Assembly (NCBI GenBank): GCA_034008185.1
Contig: CM067084.1
Coordinates: 44,715,099-44,779,098, forward strand
DNA length: 64,000 nucleotides
Direction of reading: 5' to 3'
DNA from: Gorsachius magnificus
Lineage: Eukaryota; Chordata; Aves; Pelecaniformes; Ardeidae
A model generated the notes under the pieces. It saw only the letters and a list, made by a program, of their open reading frames with translations, was not told the origin of the DNA and did not search any database. How positions within the stretch are numbered: position 1 is the stretch's first letter; every line of letters starts with the position of its first letter. Made by a program: the position numbers and the translations under genes. Below, piece after piece: positions 11,522 through 25,419 of this stretch.

Positions 11522-14500
11522 CCAGGAAAAAAACAAAAAAGTTGGTAAGTCCACAGCATGCAATTTTTAAAGACCAACTCACAGTCCTTTGCTTTTTGAG
11601 CAGGGAAAGGGAGAAAGCATTGAAAAATTTTATGGCTGAGCTGTGTTTAGGCTTGTAATAGGAGCAGGGACACTGGAAAGAGATGGTGCAGTTCTTTGTC
11701 TGTCTTCCTAATCAGAAAGCAAAGTATAACGGGTGAATAGATTATGCAGGCATAACATATTTTATGACTTTGATAGCATTGGTGAGCCATTTAAGAATCT
11801 TTGGGCAGTAGTCCCATTTAGCCTAGCCAGGATGCTTAGTCACCAGGTAAGTTTTTAACAATTTAAAAATTTTATGAGTTAATTTAGCTCTTTCCTTCTC
11901 CTCCACATGCATTCTCCAAGAGGGATTCTGGGGGATAAGGAGGAAGAATCTAGTAAAGTAATTTTCTTAAGAAAACAGGCAGACATAAGATTTTCTAATT
12001 AAGTCCTCTTGCCTATTTTAGCTTATGCAGATGTAAGTTATCTAGCTGCTACTTTATTGGCTCTGCATAGATTGGTTGTCTTTTAATGGCATCTGTATGT
12101 TTTTTGCTTCACTGGCATTATAGGACCCATTGCTGTGATCTATATAGGAAAGCTGTATTGCCCGAGTTTGAGATAGAAGAAAATTACATACTAAAAGCTC
12201 AACACACAATCTCTTCTTTTTTTGCTATTTAGCATAAGAACTGGAACATGCAAAGCAGCTCCACAATTTGAGTCTAACTTAACTGCATCTCCTATAACAG
12301 GCTGATTTACCTATCTGCTTATATGTACAATGACCATAGTACGGGAGCATATAATTGGTTTATTTTGTGCTAAGAAATAATATGTGCAAATAATCTGGTG
12401 AATGCAAATATTCTACAACTCAGAATATTCTACTGCTTTGATAATAGCATTAGTCATTACCTTCCTTTCTTTTGTCTTATTTCAGCATCTCTTCCTATTA
12501 CAGTTCAAAATGCTAACACCATGAATAGCTTTCCCAGACATAACAGGAAAATAATAACAGAGGACAGAAAAGTACGTGTATGAAAAGGTGGAGAGAAAGC
12601 AGGGATCTTAGCAAGAGAACAAAACAGAATGACCCTATTGGAGAAAAGAAGTACGAAGGGGAGAATAGAGGGAAAGGCAAGGCATAGAGCATTATGAGTA
12701 TTAGTAAGAATGGGAAAACACTGTGTTTCAGCAATAAAACGTGCTGAAATTGAAGGTATTTTCAGCTCCTGGCAAGATGGGAGATTAAATGCAAGTACAG
12801 TTATATTTGATATAAAGAATTTATGAGACTGAAAGATCTGGGAAACTTGTAATCACAAGGTAAGAAAAAGTAGTGCTGAACAGAGGCCCTTTGATAAGGA
12901 GGGAAATTGATATAACCTTCCAAAAAGAAAAAAATAACCTGTATAAAGGTGAATTATATGGACAGACAGCATGGAAAAATGGGAATAGGGAATTTGGATA
13001 TAAATAAGGAGGAAGAAGCAAACACCTAGAACTGTGGCAGTGAGGAAGTGGCTTTCAACAAGTCCATGAAAGAGACTAGAAGTCACAGGGAATAATGGGG
13101 TTCAGGGTCAGGCCCCTGCCATGTATTGTGGGCAGTGTGAGCCTATGGGAACATGCATCAATGCCGCAACACCTTTTCAAGAATTTGAACGCAACATTTA
13201 ACATTTCCCCATTATAGTGAATGGCATCACTTTAGATTTGGGATGGGTTGATTTTTAAAGGTTTGTGTTTAAAAATAGACTTGTCTCTGAATGAGCAAGC
13301 TGTTAAGGTTTAATTTGCTTAGTTCACTGATTTATATTATTCTAGTGAACCTGACACTTCTGCTTTTTGATAACCACTTGAAAAACAAGATGTCTGTTTA
13401 GTGAGAATGGTAAACTTGTGGTTTAGCTTACTATTTTTTATACACTACTATTTTAATTTAACCTCATTCTTTTTTTTTTTCATTTATTTTCTTATATTTA
13501 ATTTATTTTTATTTTTTACCATCAGCAATCAAACCTGCTATTAGAATTGAGAATGAGTAGTTTCTTCCAAAGCAAATTATAAATTGAACTACTAATGTTC
13601 AAGGACATGTAGTACTCAAAGAAGATTGCTTTTGTAAGTGACTAAATACCAAAGTGAAGCTGAAGAATCTGGCAGCCACAGAAACAGTTTTTTAAGGCTA
13701 TATTCTATTGTTATGGAAGATGTTAGCTTTTTTCCTAGAGATCAGTGAATTAAAATTTATAAAATGAAAATATTTATAAATATTTATAAAGAGAAAATAA
13801 AGGTGAAATCTTTTATACTGAAGTAAATTTCACACCCCACATTTAAACAAGGGATATGAGTGCTTTAATGATCCTCAGGCCTCTTAGTCCAAACATGCAA
13901 GTGCCTTGACATAGATGGAGAAAATGCTTTAGGAAGAAACTCAGCGCCAGCTTGTGTACAAGAAATGCTGTTCAGTGTTAATGAGTTATCTGCTGCCAAA
14001 TCATCGCTCATCCTTACTATGTTTAGGTTAGACCTCACTCAGCCTGGCAGCTGTAATCACCACCTTTCATCTAAGACAGTATAAGTAAGAGCATGGTTAA
14101 ACCACTAACTCCACCCCAAACACAGCCCTGTCCAAAGAGTTTACCTAGGGAATGAAGATGCTTTTTTTGGCCCGTGTTTTGTCTGAAGGCATAAAATCAG
14201 GAAGTTCTGGTTAAATAGAAAAGTCAAATAAATAATTTTCTGCCCTTGTGACATGGTGCATTGCCCTTCTTAGTCACGCTTGTGGTACCACGTACTAAAT
14301 GAAATCACAATAATGTTTTTTCTTACAATATGCCACAGCAGTTATACCTGGGCACAAAGAAAACAACTTGGAAAATAGTAATGTGGAGATTACAGAACAA
14401 GTGGGTGTAACTTTCTGAGAAATACATATATAGCAATGAAGAAAAGATAGCTCTGGCCCTGGGCTAAAAAGGAAGCTAAAGAGTTTTTAGGTGCAAACTA

Positions 14501-15251
14501 CCTAAAAAGATCTCAGAGCAGCGAACAAAAGTACTTTGCTTTATTGTTTGATACCTGCTGTGTTCAGGGATTCAAAACTTTATTTGTAAAGAGGATTTCA
14601 TCAAGAGAGTAATGTCTGACTGAATCATCATTTTCTCATCTTGAATAGCTCACAAAAAGCTGAATTTTGCTAGCACTACAAAGAAGACATGATAGAATAT
14701 CAACTGCAACATTGTGAACTGCAGCCTCTTAGGACTTTTGTGATCTGGATTTGGTTCCCAGTTTCATGAGAGTTCTGGCTGTGCTGATGGAAACTCTCAT
14801 TGATACTGCAAACCTTCTTGGAAGAAAAAAATGACACTAGCTTACATATTCCAGTAATCTTCAGGCAAAAGGTAATACCTGAGCTTAAACTAATGGATTC
14901 TCTAAAATACCTACCTGTTGTCTTTCCCATTTATCTTATTAAGGAGTGAGGCACTTATTAACAATCCAGGTCAATGATGGTAGCTTGTTCATACTGAGGT
15001 TCTGCTACACCAGGTAACACAATGAGATTAAACCACTTGACTTCATAACCTTGAGTCCCATCTCAAGAATCCAAACTGGTACTAAGCATCTTCCAGAATC
15101 CTGTATAAATCCTGCACTATGCTGAGTTCATAATTTCAATTTACTACAATTCAAAGAATTCAATTTTCAATTTACTTTCAATTTAAAGCATTGCTCTCTG
15201 ATTATGAAGATGGAATACAATTCTGGATTCATTTTAAATTCAATAATTTAG

Positions 15252-15269
15252 CAACAACAACAACAACAA
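15252..15269 (+). repeat. (CAA)6 microsatellite
   Basis: Six perfect CAA units, followed by an A run. Confidence 0.9.
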
Positions 15270-15530
15270 AAAAGATAATTTTGGGAAGAACTCTCCTCAT
15301 AGCATAGTTTAGACAACCACCATATGTAGAGAAGGAAAACTGGGAACTGCACTTAAATTTGAATTTGAGGAAATGACTTATATATCATACTATAAAGATA
15401 CTAACCAACAGAATAAGTAACTACTTACTCTGGTAACCTTGCTCTGTACAAAGGTAAGATGTGAATTACATTTTAGCCACAAGAATGAGTGTGAAAAAGC
15501 AACATTTCCACTGTGTCAATGCACACATGG

Positions 15531-15555
15531 ACATACATACATGCATGCATGTACA
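15531..15555. repeat. (ACAT/GCAT)n alternating purine-pyrimidine tract
   Basis: Repeats of ACAT then GCAT give 25 bases of strict purine-pyrimidine alternation. Confidence 0.85.
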
Positions 15556-16050
15556 GCTGCCACCCTCAAAAGTTCACACAGTTCTGAACTCTCTGCTGCT
15601 TGGAAGTCATCCAGAGCAAGCCCAGAAATAATGCTGTCTATCTCAGCTGACTGACCAATATAATACCAACAGAGAATATTTCCAGCAATAGTTGTAGTTA
15701 ATACTCAATATATGACCAATGCATTAACTTAGGTGATGATGGTATAATTAGTAAAAGATTCAAAAAATTCAAATAGGAACACATGTGTTCATAATTTGTA
15801 CATGGAAAAAAGAAACAAGATGCATTACTGAGTAGAAAATCAGTAATCTCCAAAATGAGATATGTAGAAAAAGTATTTTACTTTTAAAATTAGTGCTGGG
15901 TACAAAATCCTCCCTTGCTTCTCTTTTATAGCCTTCTTCTAAATACATAGTTTAAAATATTATTTTTAGGCAATTAAGAGTTACTTAGCCCATCTTCAGT
16001 ACATTACATATTCTGTGAACTATTATGTGTGCATATTGGGGTATGTGAGA

Positions 16051-16070
16051 GTGTGCGTGTGTGTGCACGT
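16051..16070 (+). repeat. Imperfect (GT)n tract
   Basis: A short GT repeat interrupted by GC and CAC steps, with further GTs on its left side. Confidence 0.8.
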
Positions 16071-16587
16071 GATCAAATATAAGTTTTACTTTATTCTTTT
16101 CATTTCTTTTCTTTTCTATCATTGTTTGGCTAATATTGTTTTGTTCCTCTACTGTGATACTAAAGAAAAGAATTCCTAACACATAGAGAAGTATCATTTT
16201 AAAGTACTGAAATCATAAATTAGACTTTAATTTTCAGTGTACGGTGAAATCAAAAGCGGTTTTCTGTAGAATAAGATATTTATTGAAAAATGGTTTATTC
16301 TGCTTATTATATCATTGATCTTCGCAATCTTGCATTAGGAGCCATTTTTATATGCACTTTACAAATGAATAGAGAGATGAGATTAAATGATAATATCAAT
16401 TTTGTATTGCAAATATCTTGCATAATTCATATGAAGATAAATTTAAAATTACATAGATTGTACCAGAAAAACATTGAGTTGAAAATAAAATTGCCTATGT
16501 ACTGCCTTAGTCCAAATCTTTTTTTAAAATCTTGTTTATCGTGAAACATGAGTGCTCTGCATGCTCATTAGTATTTGTATCAATGTT

Positions 16588-17100
16588 TGTGCTGTGGTTT
16601 AACCCGTCAGCAACTCAGCACCACATGGTTGCTCGCTCACTCCTCCCCAGTGGGATGGGGGAGACAATAAGAAAAAAAATAAAACCTGTGGGTTGAGATA
16701 AAGACAGTTTAATAAGACAGCAGAAGAAGAGAAAATAATAATAACACCAAAACCAGAGTATACAAAACAAGTGATGCACAATGCAGTTGCTCGCCACCCT
16801 CTGACCAATGCCCAGCCCAGCCCCAAGCAGCAATTGCTGCTCCCTGGCCAACTCCCCCCAGTTTCTATACTGAGCATGGCATCATATGGTCTGGAATAGC
16901 CCTTTGGCCAGTTGGGGTCAGCTGTCCTGGCTGGGCCCCCTCCCAGCTTCTTGTGCACCTGGCAGAGCAGGGGAAGCTGAAAAGTCTTTGACTGGTTTAA
17001 GCCCTGCTCAGCAACAACTAAAACATCAGTGAGTTATCAATGTTCTCGTCATCCTAAATCCAAAACATAGCACTGTGCCAGCTACTAGGAAGAAAATTAA
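16588..17100 (-). mobile_element. Decayed avian ERV LTR, minus orientation
   Basis: A partial solo LTR of an avian endogenous retrovirus. It starts with TGTGCTGTGGTTTAACCC and shares, in order, many blocks with the LTR at 21973-22541: CAACTCAGCACCACA, the segment with AAAGACAGTTTAATA, GGTCAGCTGTCC and CCAAAACATAGC. Read on the minus strand, a TATAGAAA element (16862-16869) lies upstream of an ATTAAA polyadenylation signal (16708-16713), in the order expected for U3 then R. It has an extra block (about 16790-16855) that the other copy lacks, so it is a different subfamily. The end corresponding to CTCTATCCCAGC is missing or replaced by A-rich sequence, and no target duplication is evident. No internal retroviral genes are present. 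Confidence 0.85.
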
Positions 17101-20100
17101 AAAAAGAAAAAAGAAAATACAATTGATCTTCAGTAAAATTCTGTGGTAGAATCAGAGAATGAAGCAGGTTTTTAAAATGATCAGATTGAAAATAAATGAA
17201 CAAAATGTTCAAAGATAAACTATTTTTCATTACACAATACTTCTAAAACATAAGATTTTTTTTTCTCTACCTGTAGCATTTTTAACATCTTTAGGAAGAG
17301 ATTTTGCAATAATTTTTTTGGTAATATATTTGTGAATTATATTTTTCAGCTCTGAAAGATTGACCATGTCTCTCAGAAAGCACAATACAGTTCCACAAAG
17401 TGAAATAAACTACTGCTATACTTCAGTATTATTGGAGCACAATTTGCAAAACCGAGACTTTTAGGGCAGCTTATATTTTATTTTCAGTGTGTATGTTAGG
17501 TATTTGTTTACAATTACCAGAAACAGGTTAAAGAGCAACAAATCCCAGGCATCGTAGGAAGTAAATTATCTGTACATATATAATTACATGCTTTTCATAG
17601 TTACCATTACACCTGATCACAGAAAAAGATCAAAAAATAGATTTTCCATCGCTTTCAGGTTATAGAACTATCGTAGCAAAAATATTGCTTTACTCTTAGC
17701 ATGGCATTGTTACCCTTCTGACAAGGAGTATGGACTCTATCACTAATGTCCCTGACTTCAGATTTCCCAACACTGAGCCTAAGTTTGGCTTATATCCTCT
17801 CTTATTGGAACCATTCCCTTTTCTCTTGTAAGAGCTCGAGTAGGGGACTAATTTACTCAACAGTCCAGTGCAACCAGAAAGATGCAGCAGCCCTTGGTTG
17901 GAAATCAGTGAAATTAGTTAAAATTAGATCTCATGTATATTCATACATCACCATATATATCAATATATAATCAGGCTTGTACTTGTTGCATGGAATTGTT
18001 TCAATTTCTGACAGTAAAATCCATTGCAGGTCCAAAAAAGTCTTAACATTAAACGTTAGTGTAATCTGAATCTTAGGAAAATAAATTGATGTTTCTATTG
18101 AGTGACTTAAAAAAAAATGGGCCAAATCTACCTTAAGGCCTCTATTGCATATGCAGAATTAATGTAGCTGTAATGAATAATATATTGTATATATGTAAAA
18201 ATAGGTTTTAAATTTGTAGTTTCTAAATCTCATATTTTTTTCTGGTTCTATTCCTGAAAAAAATTACCAAACATTATATGAGTGATTTGGAGATAATCTT
18301 GTTTTTTATTCCACCACATTAAGAGAATGTACTTATATTAAAGACATCACTGAACTTTTTATCTGACTTGAGTACAAAAGGGCCATTGCCCTAATGACAA
18401 CTAACATAACACAAACTCAAATACTAAATTCATACCACAAATTACAAATGAGGAATTGCCCTTGATCTATGTGGAAACAGGTTCAGAATTATTTGGTGAA
18501 TATATTGCCTTTGTAGAGTTTATTCATGTTAATAATACCAGTTATGTATTTCTTTGTAACACAAAATGTTCTTGATATCATCAGAAGCTAATACACTAAA
18601 ATCCCTTGATTTTTGGTTACATCAGTTCTAAACATTCTTGATTCACCAGATAATATCACTGTATTAAAGGCAAACCATTCCCAATTGGCTGCATACAATA
18701 CAAGAATAAGCTCTTGTTCCCTAATCAATACTCCAACATGTTCAAAATGATGTATGAAAACTCAACAGAAAAAAGAAAGTGGAGTTGTATTGGAACTGAT
18801 CATAATAAATATATACTTTCAAAAATGTATTTATATAAAACCATGTCTGTCTGATGTAGGAAAAAGGTATGTCTTCCTCCTAATAAAAAAGAGATTAGTT
18901 TTGTTGGCATGAAGATTGATGTCACTCAAGTTAGTTTCACCTGAAAGCTGTAAGTGATCTTCCATAAGCACCTACTGAAACATAGGGCAGCTTGCACCCA
19001 ACCTAAGATTTACCCTAAAATGTTTAGTAGTTGAGAAGCCCATCTCCTAGTTCCTGTTTTCCGTTAGGGGTTTTTTTGAGGGGTTTGTTTTTTCTTTTTT
19101 TTTTTATTATTTTTTTTTTTTATTTCCACATACCATTGTCTGAAAAGCTGTATCCAGAGTCTGGCTGCTGCCTGTAGAGGCAAAGGGCAAGGCCAAATCT
19201 ACACACTGATAAAGAGCTTAAAAATTTTGAGCTGAACTTCATACTGAACTTTATAGACCAGTGTTTTCTGAACTATGTCAACTGACTTAGGCTGAGATTT
19301 ATCCCAGCAAAGAGTGTCCTTTTAATGGCTTTGGTAAGATTAGGAAATGTTTTTTTATCAAGTGAGTATGCATCAAGCTATGCTGTTAGAGGAATGTTTA
19401 AACTGTGTTATAGCAGGGGCATGTAAGTTAATGAATGTGTAGGGGGGACAGAGTATATGCACTCCAGCAGGATTTGAGAGAGATGGAGCAAAACTGATAA
19501 GGAAGCTGTCTCCCAAACACAGATCTGTAAAGCGTTGGCTGAGTTTGTTGGGATACTTTGCCTAAGGAGGGTGAGGTCTTGTTTCCTCACTGACTGGATG
19601 TGTGGCTAAAATAAAAGTTTTGAGCAGCGGGGAAAAATACCCCTCAGTTTCATTTTAAATAGGACCCATGTCTGGCCAGGATTTTACAAGGTATGACTGA
19701 AGCTTTTAAAGTGACACTTACTAATTAGATGTGTAAACATGACTTGCACACATGCCATTTTAACATTTTTCAAGACTGCATTGGGATATATTTGGCCAGA
19801 CTGAGGTCAGAAAACCCTCAGCTCAACTGCTTGTTTCTTTTTTTTTATTCAGCTGGTTTTAAAGTGCCATAGTAATTCAGAGGAGTAGCAGGAAAATGCT
19901 TTGTGAGTCAATCTCTGCTTTTAAAATTGGTTTGAATTTTGGCTATGGAAAACTGGTTTTGCATATAAGCCCATTACCAAGAATTTTAGGGTTATCCTCT
20001 AACTGCAGTATTCTGCCTAAAAAACACACTTTAAATATTACAGTCAATTTTTTTTTCCTGTATATTCTTGCTATGACCCTGACTAATTTGTCACAACATT

Positions 20101-21967
20101 CAAATTGTAACATATTGTGAAACAGTACTTAGAGAGAGTTTGGAGCAACTCCAGATACATTTTTTGAGATATCTTCAGTGCACTGAAAGCTGTACAGTAC
20201 CTGTATTTTCATTCCTCTGTTTTTCTCTATTTTGCTGTGCAATTTTAAAATCAGTAATTTGCCTAAAAATATTTGCATATTTTGGAATTTAAAACCTATC
20301 CTGAGAGATATAGACTGACTTAAAGTTAATTTCTCACTTTTGAGCAGTAACGTACCCAGCAATAGTCTTATTAGAATTTCTAAATAAGTTGGTAACATAG
20401 GAAACATAATGAAGGCTGAAAAATTCTGAGAAAACCATATTGTATTTCCCTCCACTTACACTATTATATATATAAACATATATATACTGTGACGTAATCA
20501 AATATTGCAGAGCTAGAAAGACAAACAAGGTAAATATAAATTTTACAAATTTAATGGTAATATCATTGCTGCAAAAAGCACAGTGAAAAGCTTCAAAAAG
20601 TCAGTGGGAACGCATTAAAATAACAATGGAATACCAAATCCTAGGACTAAATCCTGTGAATTTTATCTTAAAGCACCTCCACATTAATTCGTAAATAATA
20701 TAGCTTATTAGGGGGCAATAATAAAGGATGTTGGGAAAGCATAAGTATGAGCTCTACAGGAAATAAACACCATGTGTGATTAGCCCCAAGTTTCACTGTG
20801 ATCACTATGAAGTTTCATGAACATCTTTAGACTGACTGGCTGGAAGGTCCCTGGACAACCTGTCTTTATTTGCCAGATGGAAAAAAGTACATGTGTACAT
20901 ATTTCCCACTAACTTAGTACTTAGAAATAGTTCTAGAAATTGTTGTTGAGGTTGCCTGGCCTTCTCAGGAAGATGTAATCACACATTTCCTGAGCCTGAG
21001 CATGTAAGATAATCTAACCCTACACAAGCGCTCCAATTCTTATTCATATATTCATTGTGTTGTACTTGTTCATTTCTGTCAGCTGTTGACTTTAGGATTG
21101 CATTGGTTTGTTTGTCATTAAAAACGTTATCTTTCCAATCAATAATAAATATCATCTTGGAAAAGAAACAAACAAAAGAACAAACAAACAAACAGAGACC
21201 AGGACTCAGTGTCTGGAGACATATACGTCTCTATTTCGAAAAAAATCTGTTGTAAATAGAAGACCCTCATTCATGTTCCCTTCAATAATACCTGCAGCCA
21301 TCATCAAATAATTACAGACTGTTTATTTTTCTAATTCTTTCTTTCCTGGCTGAAGCTTTCTACAAGTCTATTTCTAAAGGCATAATGGTCCTACCAGCTT
21401 CTGAAATTCTAGCCCTTCTGCAGAGTTGAGAGATTGAGAATGAATATATGGTGAAGAGAGATTTAGTGTTATGAACTGAGAATGTGAAGTTGATGTGAAA
21501 GAAACATTCCAGATTTTGATCTGATCTTCTTTCTTGTTTTGCATATTTTGAAGAAAAACTCTACAGATCAGTACAGAAGAAAATTTGGTGCAGTTTCTGC
21601 AAACAGCTTTCTAAAATATATCTCCTTGAGGAGCAGTAATTTTGGAAATTAATGGTCAAGACATGCAGTTAATATTCCTTCTTTAGTTCTGCTTTTTTCT
21701 TAGAGATCTTTGTTTAGTCATTCTCTTTTTTCTCATTGCTATAGACTGAGCTATTCTTACACTGTGGATACTTACTGACATTCCTTCCAATAAATGACTT
21801 ATGAGAGCTTGTGCTTACTAGTGTAACAGTTTCTACTCTAACTTAATATATTAGTACTTGTACAATGAGTAAGTTTTCCTTCAAATGCTAATGTTTTGTG
21901 TGTGTCAGCATGCCTTTCTCTCTGTGACTGACCCACAAAGCTTTAACTCTGCTTCTCTTCCAGCTGT
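17101..21967. other. AT-rich non-genic stretch
   Basis: No gene is supported. It contains a T-rich low-complexity block at about 19068-19125 and a short (CAAA)n-like stretch at about 21169-21193. The 108-codon minus frame at 20129-20455 is unrecognised and AT-driven. Confidence 0.6.
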
Positions 21968-21972
21968 CTACT

Positions 21973-22541
21973 TGTCGTGGTTTAACCCCAGTCATCAACT
22001 CAGCACCACAGAGCCACTCGCTCACTCCCCTGCTGGTGGGAAGGGCAAGATAATCGGAAGGGGAAAAGTGAGAAAACTCATGAGTTGGAATAAAGACAGT
22101 TTAATAGGTAAAGCAAAGCAAGGAATTCACTCACTGATTCCCATCGGCAGGCAGGTGTTCAGCCATCTCCAGGAAAGCAGGGCTCCATCATGAGTAACGG
22201 TTACTTGGGAAGACAAATGCCATCACTCCAAACGTTCCTCCCTTCCTTCTTCTTCTCCCAGCTTTATATGCTCAGCATGACATCATATGGTGTGGGATAT
22301 ATTGGTCAGTTGGGGTCAGCTGTCCCAGCTGTGCCCCTTCCCAACTTCTTGTGCGCCCCCAGCCTGATCACTGGTGGGATGGTGTGAGAAGCAGAAAAGG
22401 CCTTGACTCTGTGTAAGCCCTGCTCAGAAATAACAAAAACATCCCTGTATTACCAACACTGTTTCCAGCACAAATCCAAAACATAGCCCCATACTAGCTA
22501 CTGTGAAGAAAATTAACTCTATCCCAGCCAAAACCAGCACA
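21973..22541 (-). mobile_element. Solo LTR of avian endogenous retrovirus, 5-bp TSD
   Basis: A complete 569-bp solo LTR. It begins TGTCGTGGTTTAACCCC and ends ACCAGCACA, so it has TG...CA ends, and is flanked on both sides by CTACT (21968-21972 and 22542-22546), a perfect 5-bp target site duplication. Read on the minus strand it holds a TATAAA box (22263-22268) upstream of an ATTAAA signal (22100-22105). Solo LTRs arise by recombination between the two LTRs of a provirus, removing the genes. A 5-bp duplication is compatible with ERVL-type or some class I elements. Open frames inside (21885-22193, 22190-22387 plus) are unrelated to function. Confidence 0.93.
22263..22268 (-). promoter_or_regulatory. 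LTR TATA box
   Basis: TATAAA on the minus strand, with ATTAAA about 160 bases downstream in the same LTR, matches the U3-R layout of a retroviral promoter. Present activity is unknown. Confidence 0.6.
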
Positions 22542-22546
22542 CTACT

Positions 22547-24875
22547 CAAGTTTTACCATTGCAGATGAGAGATGCAACTGTGGAACAGGCTTTTATACCA
22601 ACATTAAACTCCCCAGTAGGTCATACCAAGCCTGAGACTTTGACCACCGGATTTAGAAATTATTTAAATAATTACATACATTGCTGAGTCTGTTCTCTGG
22701 CCTGAATTTAGTTTTATTTTAGTTATCAGTCAGTTTAATGCTTTCCTACGAACAACTTTAAGCCATTCTTATGACGATAAGTCTAGGGTACGTTTTTTCC
22801 ATTTCAGAAACAGCATGAGAGATGAATCTATAACATTTCACAATAAATATTACTATTAGCAAAGTGTAGAAGAACCTCTTGAGACTTCTGAACATAAACA
22901 AAAAGCTTTAACTTCTCAGGTCTACCAGGAAGACTGTACTGAAGCTGAAGACTTTTAAAAATGTCTGAGAATGCTGCTAGGGAGTGACCCTCAGAACAAG
23001 GTGACAATGTGGAAGTACAGTGCAGGGGAGATTTTGAAGGTGAAAGCAATACAGTATTTTCCCCACTCATCTTTCTGAAGATGTTTGTTATTCTTTAATA
23101 ATTTAAGTCCTTTTGCATTCTGGTATGTTTCTCACAATCCTGTATCTTCCCCATTCCATTCTATTTAGGGAACATACAGATGGTCCTTTAAATTATTTTT
23201 GAGAAAAGTATTCATTAGTTGAATCAAAGTGGTTTATTTTGCTGGCCAGGATGAGATGAGATCAAAGGCTAGAAGGTTCTTAAACAGTCACTGTAGTTAC
23301 TATAGTCTTAGCAGGGATTGATATTTTATAGAAACTTGGGAAAAGTTGCTGGCTTTTACTTGCCTTCAAAAGGTATAAAGCTTATTTGATTGTGAGGGGG
23401 TCTTTGCTAAACCTTGAAAGAACTGTTGGCATTGCATTACTTACTTTATAGGTCCTTTACATACTTAGAAACTTTTTACCATGCGGCTGACCTCATCTGG
23501 GCCTCTTTCCCAAACCTCACTCTACTTACTATTTAATTTTAATGCCAGAAGTCTAGTTTTTTGGTTTATGATGTCAGTCTGGTATAGCAAAGTTGTACCA
23601 CAAGATAGATTTATAAAACCTTAGTAGATCTTAGCGTATGCTTTTGCTGCCAGGGATCAAATTTATTTCTGTCAGTGTGCAGCCAATACCTTGTTAGAGG
23701 TAAAATTCATCCTCTCTTGAGTTATTAAAGAAGAATTAGAACACAGTTTCCCATACCTACAAAATATTTTCCCAAAAGTTTCCTTTTTTGGTTTCTTTCT
23801 CTCACTATTATTGATTTTGGTCAAATTGCTTCATAATCTGACTACTTTTTTAAGGTATCTTTAGTTAGTATTTAGTTTTGATGCATTGCCTTAGTTACTT
23901 CTAGACCCTATAAAAAATTGCTCTAACTGTTCAGTGATTTTCAGTGTTTGTGGAGGTTCAGTAGTATTCTAGACCATGTAGTACAAGATTGCAAGGAGAG
24001 CTGTATATAAGATTCTAATTCAAAGCACGTGATCTACAGAGGTTAATAGGAACTTTTATAATTCACATAATTGCTGAGATGTCCCCTTACTGAATCTTCT
24101 GGTCCTGCAGAATAAACTTGTGTCCACCTTTTTTCTTCCTGCCCTAGATTCCAGCCTTTTTTAAAAAAGCAGACAAAAAAAAAAAAAAAGGTGGTAGGTG
24201 GTTAAGACAGTATTTTCCTTTGATCTTTTATTTATTGTGCCACACTTGCAGTACTGGATGCCATTCAGATACTATACTAGCAAAAAGAGAATACACTCTG
24301 CTGTACAGTACAAGTCTATTCCCCTTTTTTATTGGATATCAGGTTTGAAGTAGATGTGAACTACATATTGCTAATTTGTATTGAGCTATGTAAAATTAAT
24401 TATCCCCAAAAGCAGACTAAAATTATTTTTTTAGTTAAAGATCTCTTCTCTTTCAGTTTTCACTGGTTTTAAGAAAACAATCAAAATCCTAGCATTGGAA
24501 AAGGGAAATGTTTTTTGAGATCATAATATTTTTAAATAAATATTCTTTTATTTAGTATTTTAACTATGCAAAAAATGTATCTTTCTGTCTAGTATACACT
24601 GTAAACATGAAAGAAACAGCTTCTGACCTAGGGTGCCAAGAAAATCAGGAGTGACAAGACAAGTGGAAAAAAATGTATGAATGCTAGTGACTTCTTGGAA
24701 GAGCAAGTGACCATGAAGCAGATGTAGAAGGGAAAAGCAAACACAAAAAGGGAAAAGAAAATACAGACTAAAGGATAATACAGAGAAGAGGTTAATGCAG
24801 AGTTTTATAATGCAGTTTTTCCCAAACAAAATTTCCAGAAACAAAACAGGCAGGAATTCGGACAGAACATTGGCT
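22547..24875. other. AT-rich non-genic stretch
   Basis: No gene is supported. There is a run of 15 A at 24175-24189. The minus frame at 24560-24928 (122 codons) is Phe/Leu-rich, runs into the CR1 tail and matches nothing I know. Confidence 0.6.
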
Positions 24876-25419
24876 AGAATCACAGAATCATAGAATAGGT
24901 TGGGTTGAAATGGACCTTTAAAGGTCATCTAGTCGTTCCCCCCCTGCAGTGAGCAGGTACATCTTCAACTGGGTCAGGTTGCTCAGAGCCTTATCCAGCC
25001 TGACCTTGAATGTTTCCAGGGATGGGGCATTTACCACCTCTCTGGGCAACCCGTTCCAGTATTCCACCACCCTTATAATAAAAAGTTTCTTCTTTATATA
25101 TAGTATGAATCTATACTCTTTTAGTTTAAAACCATTACCCCTTGTATTATCGCTACAGGCCCTACTTAACAAGACTGTCCCCGTCTTTCTTATAAGAGCT
25201 TTTTAAATACCAAAAGGCCACAAGAAGGTCTCTCTGGAGCCTTCTCCAGGCTGAACAACCCCAACTCTCTCAGCATTTCCTCATAGCAGAGGTGTTCCAT
25301 CCCTCTGATAATTTTTGTGGCCCTCCTCTGCACCTGCTCCAACAGGTCCATGCCTTTCTTGTACTGAGGACTCTAGAGCTGGATGCAGTACTCCAAGTGG
25401 GGTCTTACCATAACAGAGT
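24876..25419 (-). mobile_element. 5'-truncated CR1 LINE copy
   Basis: A 3' CR1 fragment in minus orientation. The 3' end is at the left, where AGAATCACAGAATCATAGAAT is the reverse of the CR1 terminal repeat, followed by the 3' UTR. The C-terminal part of ORF2 continues to the right: [18 protein letters not shown] and [12 protein letters not shown] lie in an open 84-codon stretch (24918-25172), and [19 protein letters not shown] and RPHLEYCIQL lie further upstream after at least one frame change and stop codons. Similarity ends at about 25419, a typical 5' truncation. Compared with the 1.2-4.6 kb copy it has more changes and is clearly dead. Confidence 0.93.

Larger units (their letters stand above)
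11522..16587. other. AT-rich non-genic stretch
   Basis: No gene is supported. The plus strand is purine-rich at about 12535-13010 (many GGA, GAAA), which alone produces the open Leu/Phe/Ser frames on the minus strand there. Simple repeats near 15.25, 15.54 and 16.06 kb are listed separately. Confidence 0.6.

Noticed and set aside
24560..24928. Minus-strand frame of 122 codons rich in Phe and Leu
   Set aside because: Overlaps the CR1 tail and is driven by purine-rich plus-strand sequence; not a family I know.
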